A stretch of 64,000 bases of DNA from Idiomarina rhizosphaerae (GCF_024159085.1 NZ_JAMZDE010000005.1:62001-126000); one strand, 5' to 3'. Positions 20,443 through 29,505 are shown, counted from the first letter of the stretch. Numbers and translations: made by a program. The notes: a model not told the origin generated them from the letters alone.

Positions 20443-21117
20443 ACGAAATAGCTGATCAAAGCGCTGGTCAGTAATTTTTTTCAGCCAGTGCAGGCCAATC
20501 CAGGTGCCGGCAAAGCCTGCAGCTATCATTGCCAATACCAGCGGTAACCAGTCCTGAAACACAAACCCGGCCATGCCGAACACCAGCGCTTTAGGCGCGT
20601 GTTGCATGGTCATTACTGCGGAAAAAGTGGCGACGGTTTGCATTCGCTGGCTAAACCGGGCTTTTACAAAAGCGGCAACCAGTGGTCCTGAAGCACCAAC
20701 AAAAAGAGAAATAAAGCCGGTAACCAAGCCACCACCGACCAAACCGGCACGCCCGCGGAAACTCTGTGGCAACTTAGGCCCCCAGGTTAACCAGATTAAA
20801 AATAGTGCGATGGTAATTTGTAGAAAATGTGTCGGAAGCTGAACCAGTAATAAACTGCCGATAAAGGTGCCTAACAAACCAAAAGGCACAAACCAGGCAA
20901 CGGTTGGCCAATGGATGTGCTTCCAGGACAACCCGGTTCGGCCCACATTAGACCCCATTTGCACTAATCCATGTACCGGAATAACCGCGCTACCGGGTAA
21001 TACCAGAGCCATCACACCAATCAATACCGCCCCTCCGCCAGCGCCTGCCACGGCTGTTAATAACGAGGTTGCGGCTGATAAGAGTACCAGGCCATAAAAC
21101 AAGGCTTCGTTAATCAT
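20359..21117 (-). CDS. TSUP (TauE/SafE) family anion exporter
   Basis: 252 residues, about eight membrane helices in two repeats. The first repeat contains the glycine-rich AVAGAGGGAVLIG and the second GLVGGGLVTGFISLFVGASGPL, the family signature. TSUP proteins transport sulfite, sulfonates or other organosulfur anions; substrate not predictable here. It converges on the CNNM gene with an 84-base overlap in which both reading frames look genuine. Confidence 0.88.
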   Translation of the reverse strand: MINEALFYGLVLLSAATSLLTAVAGAGGGAVLIGVMALVLPGSAVIPVHGLVQMGSNVGRTGLSWKHIHWPTVAWFVPFGLLGTFIGSLLLVQLPTHFLQITIALFLIWLTWGPKLPQSFRGRAGLVGGGLVTGFISLFVGASGPLVAAFVKARFSQRMQTVATFSAVMTMQHAPKALVFGMAGFVFQDWLPLVLAMIAAGFAGTWIGLHWLKKITDQRFDQLFRLIITLLALRLLWVALEPFVPALTSITS

Positions 21118-21146
21118 GTTTTCTTACTGCTCCCTAAGTCCCTGAT

Positions 21147-21176
21147 TTGCACTGTTCGGGATCAAAACGGTATAAT
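21147..21176 (+). promoter_or_regulatory. Sigma-70 promoter of trhO with GC-rich discriminator
   Basis: TTGCAC at 21147-21152, an 18-base spacer and a perfect TATAAT at 21171-21176, followed by CCGCGCG. A GC-rich discriminator is typical of promoters lowered by ppGpp. The leader of about 80 bases contains a repeated GCGATTT and a hairpin TCCGGA/TCCGGA at 21222-21240. Confidence 0.65.
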
Positions 21177-21262
21177 CCGCGCGATTTTTACGCGAATTGC
21201 TAACGCGATTTAAATAAGGGCTCCGGATTTACGTTCCGGACCGCTGAAAAAGGTAACATGAT

Positions 21263-22186
21263 ATGTATATTTGTGCGGCATTGTATAAATTTGTTGAGCT
21301 AAATGACTATAAAGAGCTCCGCGAACCTCTGTATCAGACGCTTATTGCAAACGATGTAAAAGGCACTTTGCTGTTAGCTCGGGAAGGGATTAATGGCACC
21401 ATTTGCGGTACCCGAGAAGCCATTGACAACGTTTTGAATTACCTACGTTCCGACGAACGTTTTGCTGACATTGAACACAAAGAATCCCCTAGTGACGGAC
21501 AAGCGTTTTATCGCACCAAAGTAAAACTGAAAAAAGAAATTGTCACCCTGGGCGTTGACTGGGTTGACCCTAAAAGCTCGGCCGGTACTTATGTAGACCC
21601 GGAAAAATGGAACGACCTGATAGCTGACCCGGAAGTGCTGGTTATTGATACCCGCAACGAATATGAATACGCCGTAGGAACCTTTGAAGGCGCCGTTAAC
21701 CCTAAGACCGATACTTTCCGCGAGTTTCCGGAGTACGTGAAGCAACATCTGGATCCGGAAAAACATAAAAAAGTTGCGATGTTCTGCACCGGCGGTATCC
21801 GCTGCGAAAAGTCGACCGCTTATTTAAAAGAACAGGGCTTTGATGAGGTTTACCACTTAAAAGGCGGAATTCTTAAATATCTGGAAATGATGCCGGAAGA
21901 CAACAGTCGCTGGAATGGTGAGTGCTTTGTTTTTGACCAGCGGGTTACCGTTAAGCACGGTCTGGAGCAAGGCGAATACGACCAGTGTTATGCCTGTCGC
22001 ATGCCCATTACTGCTGAGGAAATGCAGTCAGAGCATTACCAAAAAGGTGTCAGTTGTCCGCATTGCTACGACAAAACCTCGGCCGAACAGAAAGAACGCT
22101 TCGCCGAACGTGAGCGTCAGATTCAATTAGCTAAAGCCCGCGGTGAAAAACACATCCGCGACGGCAAACTTGAAAGCCTGAGTTGA
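21263..22186 (+). CDS. trhO: tRNA uridine(34) hydroxylase, rhodanese type
   Basis: 307 residues, the YceA/TrhO family. N-terminal acylphosphatase-like domain (about 1-100), a rhodanese domain with the active-site loop CTGGIRCEK (about residue 175-183), and a C-terminal zinc-type Cys cluster (CYACRMP and CPHCYD). The enzyme hydroxylates U34 of certain tRNAs, the first step toward 5-methoxy- or carboxymethoxyuridine. The promoter with a stringent-type discriminator fits a translation-related gene. The start has AAGGT upstream. Confidence 0.95.
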   Translation: MYICAALYKFVELNDYKELREPLYQTLIANDVKGTLLLAREGINGTICGTREAIDNVLNYLRSDERFADIEHKESPSDGQAFYRTKVKLKKEIVTLGVDWVDPKSSAGTYVDPEKWNDLIADPEVLVIDTRNEYEYAVGTFEGAVNPKTDTFREFPEYVKQHLDPEKHKKVAMFCTGGIRCEKSTAYLKEQGFDEVYHLKGGILKYLEMMPEDNSRWNGECFVFDQRVTVKHGLEQGEYDQCYACRMPITAEEMQSEHYQKGVSCPHCYDKTSAEQKERFAERERQIQLAKARGEKHIRDGKLESLS

Positions 22187-22226
22187 TTTAACTCACAACG
22201 TCCCCTTACTCCTTATGTAAGCATAA

Positions 22227-22255
22227 GCTGACAGTTATCGAGTTTAACTGTCAGC
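22227..22255 (+). terminator. Hairpin after trhO
   Basis: Perfect 11-base stem GCTGACAGTTA / TAACTGTCAGC with a 7-base loop, 40 bases after the trhO stop. No proper T-tract follows, so it may stabilise or process the transcript rather than terminate it. Confidence 0.45.
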
Positions 22256-22284
22256 GTTATCGATTTTCATCGCTTTCTTTAACC

Positions 22285-22313
22285 CTATGATTCAACTATG
22301 GTTAAGGTATAAC
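22285..22313 (+). promoter_or_regulatory. dps promoter region with 11-base-spaced CTAT elements
   Basis: CTAT, CTAT and GTAT occur at 22285, 22296 and 22307, each 11 bases apart, ending in a TATAAC that could be the -10 box. The spacing is that of OxyR half-sites, although the full consensus is not met. Confidence 0.3.
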
Positions 22314-22332
22314 GATGACAAAGGAGGGTTTT

Positions 22333-22809
22333 ATGAAACAGTTAAGCGTTATTGGTCTAGATCAGAAAAAGGCAGAAAAACTTGGCGACAAGCTAAATGA
22401 GCTGCTCTCAAACTACCAAGTTTTTTACATGAATGTTCGTGGTTTCCATTGGAATATTAAAGGCGAACGTTTTTTCGAATTGCACGCTAAGTTTGAAGAA
22501 ACCTACGATGACTTACTGCTGAAAATTGATGAAATTGCAGAGCGTATTCTAACTCTGGGTCAACGTCCTCAGCATGCTTACTCGACTTACATCAAGAACA
22601 GCGAAATTGAAGAAGTTAAAGACGTTCACGATGGTCGTGCCTGTGTCGCCAATATTTTGGACAGCTATCAGACGACCATCCGTCTACAGCGTGAAATTCT
22701 CGAAATTTCTGACGAAGCTGGAGATGAAGGTACCAATGCACTGATGAGCGACTACATTAAAGAGCAAGAAAAAACGGCGTGGATGCTGACCTCTTATTTA
22801 GGTAACTAA
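22333..22809 (+). CDS. dps: Dps family ferritin-like DNA-protection protein
   Basis: 158 residues from the ATG at 22333, which has a perfect AAGGAGG site; an upstream in-frame ATG at 22315 would contain that site and is rejected. Ferroxidase-type residues of Dps are visible in GFHWNIKG (His) and HAKFEETYDDL. Dps forms a 12-subunit shell that oxidises and stores iron and protects DNA under peroxide or starvation stress. Followed by a clear intrinsic terminator. Confidence 0.93.
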   Translation: MKQLSVIGLDQKKAEKLGDKLNELLSNYQVFYMNVRGFHWNIKGERFFELHAKFEETYDDLLLKIDEIAERILTLGQRPQHAYSTYIKNSEIEEVKDVHDGRACVANILDSYQTTIRLQREILEISDEAGDEGTNALMSDYIKEQEKTAWMLTSYLGN

Positions 22810-22851
22810 TGACTGATTCATTTGGTCAAAAACGTTAAGAGAGACGGGAGA

Positions 22852-22885
22852 GACCGGGTGGTTTTACACACTCGGTCTTTTTTTG
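22852..22885 (+). terminator. Intrinsic terminator of dps
   Basis: GACCGGGTG / CACTCGGTC stem (22852-22860 and 22869-22877, one G-U pair), 8-base loop, then seven T residues. Confidence 0.9.
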
Positions 22886-22978
22886 TCTAGAAAAAGCTTA
22901 CTGCTTGTTTCCTAAACAGAGTTTTTCTTGCCCCAAAAGCCTAAGCTACTTATGCTTGAAATAAGCTAGGAGGCGTAT

Positions 22979-23374
22979 ATGGGTAAGTTTCGGATTTTAA
23001 TTGTTGAAGACGATACCGTTTTACGTGAACTATTGGAGTTTTTATTACAGCGGGAAGGTTATGAAACTCAATGCTGTAATGACGGCTCCGCAGCTCAAGA
23101 ATGGTTACAGACATATACTCCCGACTTGGTGCTGCTGGACTTGCAGTTACCCATAGTATCAGGGGCACAATTGATTCAATGGCTTCGCGATCGAGAGTCC
23201 AGCTACCAGCTACCCATCTTGGTATTAACCAGCCTGCAAGAGGACGATGATATTGCCAATGCTTTGGATTCGGGAGCCAACGATTACATGGTTAAGCCTT
23301 TTCAACCAAAAGAATTGCAGGCCCGGATCCGTAAACTGCTTAATATCCGAAGTCAGAAAAGGAATTTCTCATGA
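22979..23374 (+). CDS. Stand-alone response regulator receiver protein
   Basis: 131 residues, only a CheY-like receiver domain. Acidic pocket E10/D11/D12, phosphorylation site D54 in LLDLQLP, T84-S85 switch residue and K106 in DYMVKPF are all in place; the NDYMVKPFQPKEL ending is OmpR-like but no DNA-binding domain follows. The start has TAGGAGG. The stop overlaps the YaiO gene by ATGA. As first gene of the operon it may switch the downstream synthase by protein contact; no histidine kinase is in the window near it. Confidence 0.92.
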   Translation: MGKFRILIVEDDTVLRELLEFLLQREGYETQCCNDGSAAQEWLQTYTPDLVLLDLQLPIVSGAQLIQWLRDRESSYQLPILVLTSLQEDDDIANALDSGANDYMVKPFQPKELQARIRKLLNIRSQKRNFS

Positions 23375-24123
23375 AGCGCAGTATGATTACCGGATTGAGC
23401 CTCCTGTTAAGTACAGCCCTGCCAGCCCAGCCTTATGATGAGGCACTGGAAGCAGGTTTTGGTTTCGATAGTCTGTCCGGAAATTATGACAATTGGCAAA
23501 ATGCTTACGTTCAGTACGAACAATCTCTATCGAACAAAACGCTAGGCTATTTACGTTTTAACCAAACTCGCCGCTTTGACCTTAGTGATAATGAACTTTT
23601 GGCCGGTTTTTATACCGACCTTAATGAAAACTGGCAATTATTCGGAGAGCTTGGTGGTTCAGGAACCTCCCGTGTACGTCCTGAACTGCAGGGGCAGATC
23701 ATACTGAGTCGGGCACTTAGCAACGGCTACCTAATTAGCGCAGGTACTCACAGAAGCCATTGGCCAACAAGCACCAGCCAGGGCTATAGCCTCCAGTTAG
23801 AACGCTATTTTGCTCAATGGCGGTGGTCTTACCGAATTCGTCAGGATCACCTTTTAGGCGGTGATTCAGCACTGTCTCATGCCGCAACCCTTAGCTATTT
23901 TTATGATGAATGGAGCACCGTAACGCTGGCGCTCAACCAAGGTGAGGAAGCAGAAAAAGTTGCCCCTCAGCGGGTTTTAATAACCGATGTCAAAGGTATC
24001 AGCGTTTACGGCTTACATCAGCTATCAACTGCCTGGGGACTTCGCTGGGCACTAAGCTTTAATCAGCAAGGTGATTTTTATGACCGCAGGGGGGTATTGC
24101 TTGGACTTCGCTATCGATTCTGA
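23371..24123 (+). CDS. YaiO-type outer-membrane beta-barrel protein
   Basis: 250 residues with a signal peptide (cleavage probably after LPA near residue 19). The rest alternates short amphipathic strands and turns and ends in YRF, an outer-membrane barrel signature; the pattern fits the YaiO family. In E. coli yaiO lies beside a GT2 glycosyltransferase gene (yaiP) and a deacetylase gene (yaiS). Here it lies beside a GT2 synthase and may be the export pore. Overlaps its neighbours at both ends. Confidence 0.8.
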   Translation: MKRSMITGLSLLLSTALPAQPYDEALEAGFGFDSLSGNYDNWQNAYVQYEQSLSNKTLGYLRFNQTRRFDLSDNELLAGFYTDLNENWQLFGELGGSGTSRVRPELQGQIILSRALSNGYLISAGTHRSHWPTSTSQGYSLQLERYFAQWRWSYRIRQDHLLGGDSALSHAATLSYFYDEWSTVTLALNQGEEAEKVAPQRVLITDVKGISVYGLHQLSTAWGLRWALSFNQQGDFYDRRGVLLGLRYRF

Positions 24124-25195
24124 GCAGCTCCTTCAATGGATGCACACGGCTCTCCTTGTTATTGCCGTTTTGATCCTATTGGTATGGTCATGGCTGTTCA
24201 TCTTGCGGATTATTCATCAGGGGCATGACAAAAAACGAAAGGCATTACAACATCATTGGCGCCAATTTCTATTCGAGTTTTGTGCAAACCCTCAAGCAGA
24301 ATTACCCGATCAATCCCAAATAAAACAGCTCTGGCGAGATACTCAGGCTTTTCTATGGTTTATACAGTTGTGGTCATTAATGCATCGTTACGTTCGCGGC
24401 GATGCTGACGATGGTCTTGAGCGTTTAGCTCACCATATTCGCTTAGAGCGTCAGGCACTTGAGTTGATGCGCGGTCAGGACGTGAGAACCTTGATAGCAA
24501 CCGCTATCGCCATGGGCGATTTACAAAAACTTTCTCCTGCAACAATAAAACGTTTAAAAGAGCTCACCCGACACTCCAGCAGTATGGTTGTTCTTACCGC
24601 GCTACGTGCTTTAATGCGAAATGATCAAACAGTAGCAGTCCCAATACTACTTGAATTGAAGAACTTCGTTGCTTCAGAACGTTTAGTCACTATAGCTAAA
24701 GAATGCGACTCGCGTTATCTGATTCAACAAGCTCAGCAAACTTTACTTCAGACCACACCTGAACATGCCGTTTACCTGCTTAAGGTGTTGCAGGGGGTCG
24801 ATGTACCCTTGTCAGCCAGCGAAGCCAAACAATTGGTCAATCACTTTAAATCACAACCCGAAGCTATCGCGCAACTAATACCACTGTTGGATCACCCACA
24901 CCATCTGCCTCTCGTTCGACGCTTGACGCATTCCGCTGAACTTGGAGTCAGGGTTCAGGCTACCCGAATGCTAGGAGAACTGGCACGCAACAAACAAGAT
25001 TTAGAACGTTTGTGGCAACTGCTTCAAGATTCCGCATGGTGGGTTCGTTATCGCGCCGCTCAAGGCGTTTTCTTGCACCCGGAGTTTTCACCAACCTATC
25101 TTAAAGAACAACTGACCGAACTGGCCGACCCATTTGCCAGAAACATGTTGATGCAAGTGGCGAATGAAATGAATTTGGAGATAACTGATGCTTGA
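24080..25195 (+). CDS. Membrane-anchored HEAT-repeat protein
   Basis: 371 residues from the ATG at 24080, which has AAGGTG just upstream; GTG at 24071 is also possible. A single transmembrane helix lies near residues 20-42, followed by a basic segment and then, from about residue 120 to the end, repeated helical pairs with HEAT character (for example SSMVVLTALRALMRN and LGVRVQATRMLGELARN and WWVRYRAAQGVF). It probably works as a cytoplasmic scaffold linking the receiver protein to the synthase (inference). Overlaps the YaiO gene by 44 bases and the GT2 gene by 8. Confidence 0.8.
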   Translation: MTAGGYCLDFAIDSEQLLQWMHTALLVIAVLILLVWSWLFILRIIHQGHDKKRKALQHHWRQFLFEFCANPQAELPDQSQIKQLWRDTQAFLWFIQLWSLMHRYVRGDADDGLERLAHHIRLERQALELMRGQDVRTLIATAIAMGDLQKLSPATIKRLKELTRHSSSMVVLTALRALMRNDQTVAVPILLELKNFVASERLVTIAKECDSRYLIQQAQQTLLQTTPEHAVYLLKVLQGVDVPLSASEAKQLVNHFKSQPEAIAQLIPLLDHPHHLPLVRRLTHSAELGVRVQATRMLGELARNKQDLERLWQLLQDSAWWVRYRAAQGVFLHPEFSPTYLKEQLTELADPFARNMLMQVANEMNLEITDA

Positions 25196-26597
25196 TAAGT
25201 GGCAACCATGGATTGAAATTACACAACTGAGTTTTATTGGTTATTTCGTCGCGTTAACCGCAGTTTATCTTGTACTCAACATCATCAGTTTTGTTGTTAT
25301 TCGACAGTACATGCGCCGTTACGATAACCAGCTACTACCGATGAGTTTCGGTCCTCTGCTACCGCCAGTCTCAGTCATCGTTCCTGCATATAATGAAGCA
25401 ATTGGGATTGTTTCATCGATTAAAAGCATCCTGCAACTAGAATATCCGAAATATGAAATCATCGTCATTAACGATGGTTCAAGCGATGAGACTATGACAA
25501 AACTTATCGAAGCATTTGACCTACAAATTTATCATGAGGCCTACCGAAATCAGTTGGCCACTCAGCCAATCCGACAAGTATACCGGTCAAAAAAATACCC
25601 ACAGCTTAGAGCTATTAATAAAGACAATGGCGGAAAGGCCGACGCCCTCAATGCAGGGATAAATGCATCGCGTAATCCCTTGTTTTGTGCGGTTGATGCC
25701 GACTCAATTTTGCAACGCGATAGTTTAGACAAAATTGTCCACCCTTTTATCGACGAACCAGAAACGATTGCCGTTGGAGGTTCCATTCGAGTCGCTAATG
25801 GTTCAACGATTCGCCAAGGGCTATTAACCAAAGTGAGCCTGCCGAAATCCTGGCTAGCCCGGCTACAGATTGTCGAGTATTTACGAGCCTTTTTATTCGG
25901 TAGAATGGGCTGGTCACCACTTAACGGGATGCTTATTATCTCGGGCGCATTTGGCGTGTTCCGTAAGCAGCGAGTTATTGAATGCGGCGGATATCAAGCC
26001 AATACTGTGGGCGAAGATATGGAACTGGTTATTAGACTTCACCAGCACATGAATAAAGCGAAACTTCCTTACCGTATCGCCTTCATACCCGATCCCGTAT
26101 GCTGGACCGAGGCGCCCGAAGATTTAAATACGTTAAAGAATCAACGCATTCGGTGGCAGCGCGGTTTAATGGAGAGCTTAACAACCAATATTGGTCTTCT
26201 GCTTTCACCAAGAGGCAAAGCTGCCGGCTGGATAGCTTACCCTTTTATGCTCTTGTTCGAGGGGATTGGCCCAATCATTGAGGTATTGGCTTACCTACTC
26301 ACCGCTTATTTCTTTTTCGCCGGTTTGGTCGATCTAGACTTTACTCTGGCTTTTTTGCTTGCCGCTTTTGGTTTAGGAGTTTTTATTTCCATATTTTCCC
26401 TTATTTTAGAAGAGTTGACCTTCAGAACCTACCAATCAAAAAAAGAACTCATGTGGCTTATTTTCACCGCAGTACTGGAAAACTTCGGTTATCGACAATT
26501 AAACAGTTGGTGGCGGTTACGCGGATTATTCCAATTTGTCCGAGGCCGCAGACATAATTGGGGAGCAATGAAACGAGTTGGCCGGCTAGGGCAGTAA
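25188..26597 (+). CDS. Processive-type family 2 glycosyltransferase, membrane bound
   Basis: 469 residues. N-terminal transmembrane helix (about 12-35), GT2 domain with the four synthase landmarks: D96 in NDGSSD, D170-A-D172, E276-D277 and QRIRW at 319-323, and several C-terminal membrane helices from about 345. This is the architecture of PgaC, hyaluronan synthase and related enzymes that polymerise and extrude a polysaccharide. The sugar cannot be told from sequence. Last gene of the receiver-YaiO-HEAT-GT2 operon and followed by a terminator. No deacetylase, PilZ or BcsB partner is nearby. Confidence 0.9.
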   Translation: MLDKWQPWIEITQLSFIGYFVALTAVYLVLNIISFVVIRQYMRRYDNQLLPMSFGPLLPPVSVIVPAYNEAIGIVSSIKSILQLEYPKYEIIVINDGSSDETMTKLIEAFDLQIYHEAYRNQLATQPIRQVYRSKKYPQLRAINKDNGGKADALNAGINASRNPLFCAVDADSILQRDSLDKIVHPFIDEPETIAVGGSIRVANGSTIRQGLLTKVSLPKSWLARLQIVEYLRAFLFGRMGWSPLNGMLIISGAFGVFRKQRVIECGGYQANTVGEDMELVIRLHQHMNKAKLPYRIAFIPDPVCWTEAPEDLNTLKNQRIRWQRGLMESLTTNIGLLLSPRGKAAGWIAYPFMLLFEGIGPIIEVLAYLLTAYFFFAGLVDLDFTLAFLLAAFGLGVFISIFSLILEELTFRTYQSKKELMWLIFTAVLENFGYRQLNSWWRLRGLFQFVRGRRHNWGAMKRVGRLGQ

Positions 26598-26604
26598 ATA
26601 CCAC

Positions 26605-26635
26605 ATAAAAAAGCCCCTTAGAAGGGGCGTTTTTA
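26605..26635. terminator. Bidirectional intrinsic terminator
   Basis: GCCCCTT / AAGGGGC hairpin (26613-26628) flanked by A residues on the left and T residues on the right. It can end the glycosyltransferase operon and the convergent TonB receptor gene. Confidence 0.85.
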
Positions 26636-26656
26636 TACGGCGAGTTAATACAACGC

Positions 26657-29113
26657 CTAGAAGGTATAGTTCAGCCGAGCGTAGTAGTACCCCCCATTAA
26701 TGCCAAACGGGAAGGTTTCCCAGCCATATTTAAAGCCCGCATCAGAAAATGGCGAACCTGCACTGCCCCATTCGTCCGGATAAGTATCAAACAGGTTATT
26801 CGCACCAATACGAACGTTTAAACTGTCAGTAAAGTCGTAGCCGATAGAAAGATCAGTCAGCCACTTACCACCCCACTCATGACGCACACCGGTAAAGGCT
26901 TGCCCTTCAACAGGCCCAAAATAATTAAAGGCTAAATTCACATTCCAGGCATCACGAGTCCAGTCACCACTTAACGTTGCTTTCTCACTGGGTTGTCCCT
27001 CTTCAAGACGCAGGACTTGAGTGTCGTTGAAGATCTGTTCACCCGGAATTAATGAAGAGACCGAATTCACCTGCTCTACATCGGTATTCATAAAGCTCAT
27101 TGCGGCAGTTAAATTTAAATTGCCATCCATAAATTCAGTCGGGTAAGAGGCAATCACATCCAGACCTGTGGTTTTGGTATCAACAGAGTTAGTGAAGAAT
27201 TGCGCTGCCCCCAGATTATTGTCTGCCAAAATTTGACCAAACTCTGCGCCTACATCAGCTGTCAGTGACTCCGACAAAACAATGCGATCATCAATATTGA
27301 TTTGATAAAAATCCATGGTCAGATCGAAACCGTTGTTGAAACGCTTTATAAGACCCAGGCTTATGCTTTCAGACGTTTCTTCTTCCAGCTCGTTAATACC
27401 AAATTGACGTGCCACTTCGTCATCATTGGCAATGGTTCCGGTTTCAACCAACGTGCCATTAACGATGTTAGTTGATACCTGGCTGTAATAAATTTGCTGC
27501 ACGCCTGGAGCCCGGAATCCGGTCGATACTGTGCCACGCACAGAGAGGTCACTGTTGATATCATATCGGGCAGACAGTTTACCGGAAATATTATCACCGG
27601 CGATGTCATAATCTTCGTAGCGTAAAGCCCCGGCTAACAAGAAGTCCGGCGTTACATAGTATTCTGCATCGACATAAGCCCCATAACTGTCACGGTCAGC
27701 GTCTACCGCCTGGCTCGGACTAAAACCCGGGAAACCTTGTATGCCGGCTTCTGCGGGGTCGCCAGATGGGGTTAGGATTTCAATGCTGGGATCATTGGCT
27801 CTGCCATAGGACCAGGATACCGGGTCACCGGGGTTAATTTGATAGCCGTCACGGCGCATCTCTAACCCCACCGCCAGATAAAGCAGCTCATTTGCGATAT
27901 CAACCGTACCATTAAAATCTAAATTGAATGTCGTCTGCTCAAAGACCAGTTCACCATCAAAAGCTTCTGTTGGCGTTTCGCCATAAATACCGCCGTCCGG
28001 GCTCGGTTCGTAGTACCAACTTACATTTGCTGAGTTGGACGAATTAAAGCCAAATTCATTTTTCCCGTAAACCACACTGGCATCCCACAGCCAGGCGTTA
28101 GGCAGATCTCCGCGAATGCCAACAGCCAACGATTGATCATCCGCTTCGGTCTCTAGTTTCGGCAGAAAACCATCGGGGTAAATGGCTTCTATGGTTCTCG
28201 GGTGTCCGCGTCCGCGGAAAAAACCTGAAGAACCACCGTCACGGCTGGAGATACCACCAAAAGCATAAAGCTCTGTCGTTGCACTAAAGTTATAACCGGA
28301 GTTAAACCAGGCGTATAAGTTCTCCGAATCGGCATCACCAATATGCAGACGAACCACAGGGTCACCGCTGGGCGATGACCAGTCCCCTATGAGCGATGCT
28401 TCAGCTGGAGACGCCCGGTTCGTCATTCCCCGGTCACGGTACTCCAGAGTGCCGTTGAAAAAGCCGTTGTCTGACTCAACACCAAAATTAACGCCAATAG
28501 TATTAACTTCGCCATCACCCTCATAAGTTTGACCTATTTCAGCGGAGACACTGCCGCCTTCGGAGCTTTTCAGCGTGATATTAATGACCCCGGCAATAGC
28601 ATCAGAACCGTATTGAGCCGCCGCACCGTCTCGCAGAATTTCGACACGCGCAACAGCGGTAATTGGAATGGCGTTAATGTCATAACCTGCCGAGCCTTTA
28701 CCAATGGTCTCCTGAACGTTCACCAGAGCTTGTTGATGCCTGCGTTTACCGTTAACCAGAACCAGAACCTGATCCGGATTGAGCCCGCGCAGTGTCGCCG
28801 GGCGAATGATGTCAGAACCGTCAGAAATGGTTGTGCTGGAAAAGTTAAAAGAAGGCGCACTCATTTGCAGAGCTTTACCGAGTTCGGTCGCTCCTGTATT
28901 TACGAGTTGCTCTGCGGAAATAATATCAATTGGCGAAGCCGACTCTGTCGCCGTTCTGCCATTGACCCGTGAACCCAAGGTGACAATGCGCTCCATAGAT
29001 TCATCAGACTCTGCATTAGCATCTGCTTGTTGCGCAAAACCGGTACCCGGGATTGCTAACGCTGCTGACATTGAAATGGCCAAATACCCAAGTTTAAAAG
29101 ATGCTCTGCTCAT
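26657..29113 (-). CDS. TonB-dependent outer-membrane receptor, substrate unknown
   Basis: 818 residues. Signal peptide ending FAQ near residue 28, a TonB-box-like stretch (MERIVTLGSR), the plug domain at about 55-175 (LRGLNPDQVLVLVNGKRRH, RVEILRDGAAAQYGSDAIAGVINI) and a 22-strand-type barrel ending in aromatic F. The plug wording is typical of the large Alteromonadales/sphingomonad receptor group for sugars, peptides or other organic substrates. No linked transporter or enzyme gives the ligand, and no Fur-box was found. The 179-base upstream region is AT-rich without a regulatory site I can name. Confidence 0.93.
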   Translation of the reverse strand: MSRASFKLGYLAISMSAALAIPGTGFAQQADANAESDESMERIVTLGSRVNGRTATESASPIDIISAEQLVNTGATELGKALQMSAPSFNFSSTTISDGSDIIRPATLRGLNPDQVLVLVNGKRRHQQALVNVQETIGKGSAGYDINAIPITAVARVEILRDGAAAQYGSDAIAGVINITLKSSEGGSVSAEIGQTYEGDGEVNTIGVNFGVESDNGFFNGTLEYRDRGMTNRASPAEASLIGDWSSPSGDPVVRLHIGDADSENLYAWFNSGYNFSATTELYAFGGISSRDGGSSGFFRGRGHPRTIEAIYPDGFLPKLETEADDQSLAVGIRGDLPNAWLWDASVVYGKNEFGFNSSNSANVSWYYEPSPDGGIYGETPTEAFDGELVFEQTTFNLDFNGTVDIANELLYLAVGLEMRRDGYQINPGDPVSWSYGRANDPSIEILTPSGDPAEAGIQGFPGFSPSQAVDADRDSYGAYVDAEYYVTPDFLLAGALRYEDYDIAGDNISGKLSARYDINSDLSVRGTVSTGFRAPGVQQIYYSQVSTNIVNGTLVETGTIANDDEVARQFGINELEEETSESISLGLIKRFNNGFDLTMDFYQINIDDRIVLSESLTADVGAEFGQILADNNLGAAQFFTNSVDTKTTGLDVIASYPTEFMDGNLNLTAAMSFMNTDVEQVNSVSSLIPGEQIFNDTQVLRLEEGQPSEKATLSGDWTRDAWNVNLAFNYFGPVEGQAFTGVRHEWGGKWLTDLSIGYDFTDSLNVRIGANNLFDTYPDEWGSAGSPFSDAGFKYGWETFPFGINGGYYYARLNYTF

Positions 29114-29292
29114 AGTTCTGCCTTACTTTTGTTGTTTTTTTGTTTTAAACGCGACCAGCTTTTTAACAACTACAGCCATTTCATTGGCTTGTGAATATGC
29201 CATATGATATAAATCAATATTTGTAAGGAAACTTGCGGATCTGACAGAGTGCTTTATATTGATAGTTGTAAACACAACAAAAGGAAGACTTT

Positions 29293-29490
29293 ATGACTCG
29301 TATCGTAGGTATTGTTCTATTAGTTGTTGGCGCTATTTTATTGTATTTCTCATATGAGGCCTCACAATCAATTGCCTCTAGCGTATCAGAAGTGGCTACA
29401 AATCAGCCAACCGATAACACCATTTGGTATTTAGTGGGCGGTGTTGCTGCGGTCATTGTCGGACTTTACGCGGTTATCCGCGGTAAGTAG
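29293..29490 (+). CDS. DUF3185 small membrane protein
   Basis: 65 residues, two transmembrane helices (about 4-20 and 44-62) joined by a polar loop, matching the DUF3185 family. AAGGAAG precedes the start. No function is known. It is monocistronic between the TonB receptor and the thiamine operon. Confidence 0.8.
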   Translation: MTRIVGIVLLVVGAILLYFSYEASQSIASSVSEVATNQPTDNTIWYLVGGVAAVIVGLYAVIRGK

Positions 29491-29505
29491 AATGAGCTAG
29501 CCCGG

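Noticed and set aside
28529-28972. Open frame of 147 codons opposite the TonB receptor
   Set aside because: Antisense of the conserved plug domain, whose own frame is clearly coding.
29114-29292. Fur box before the orphan TonB receptor
   Set aside because: The AT-rich palindrome-like bases do not match the GATAAT repeat pattern well enough.
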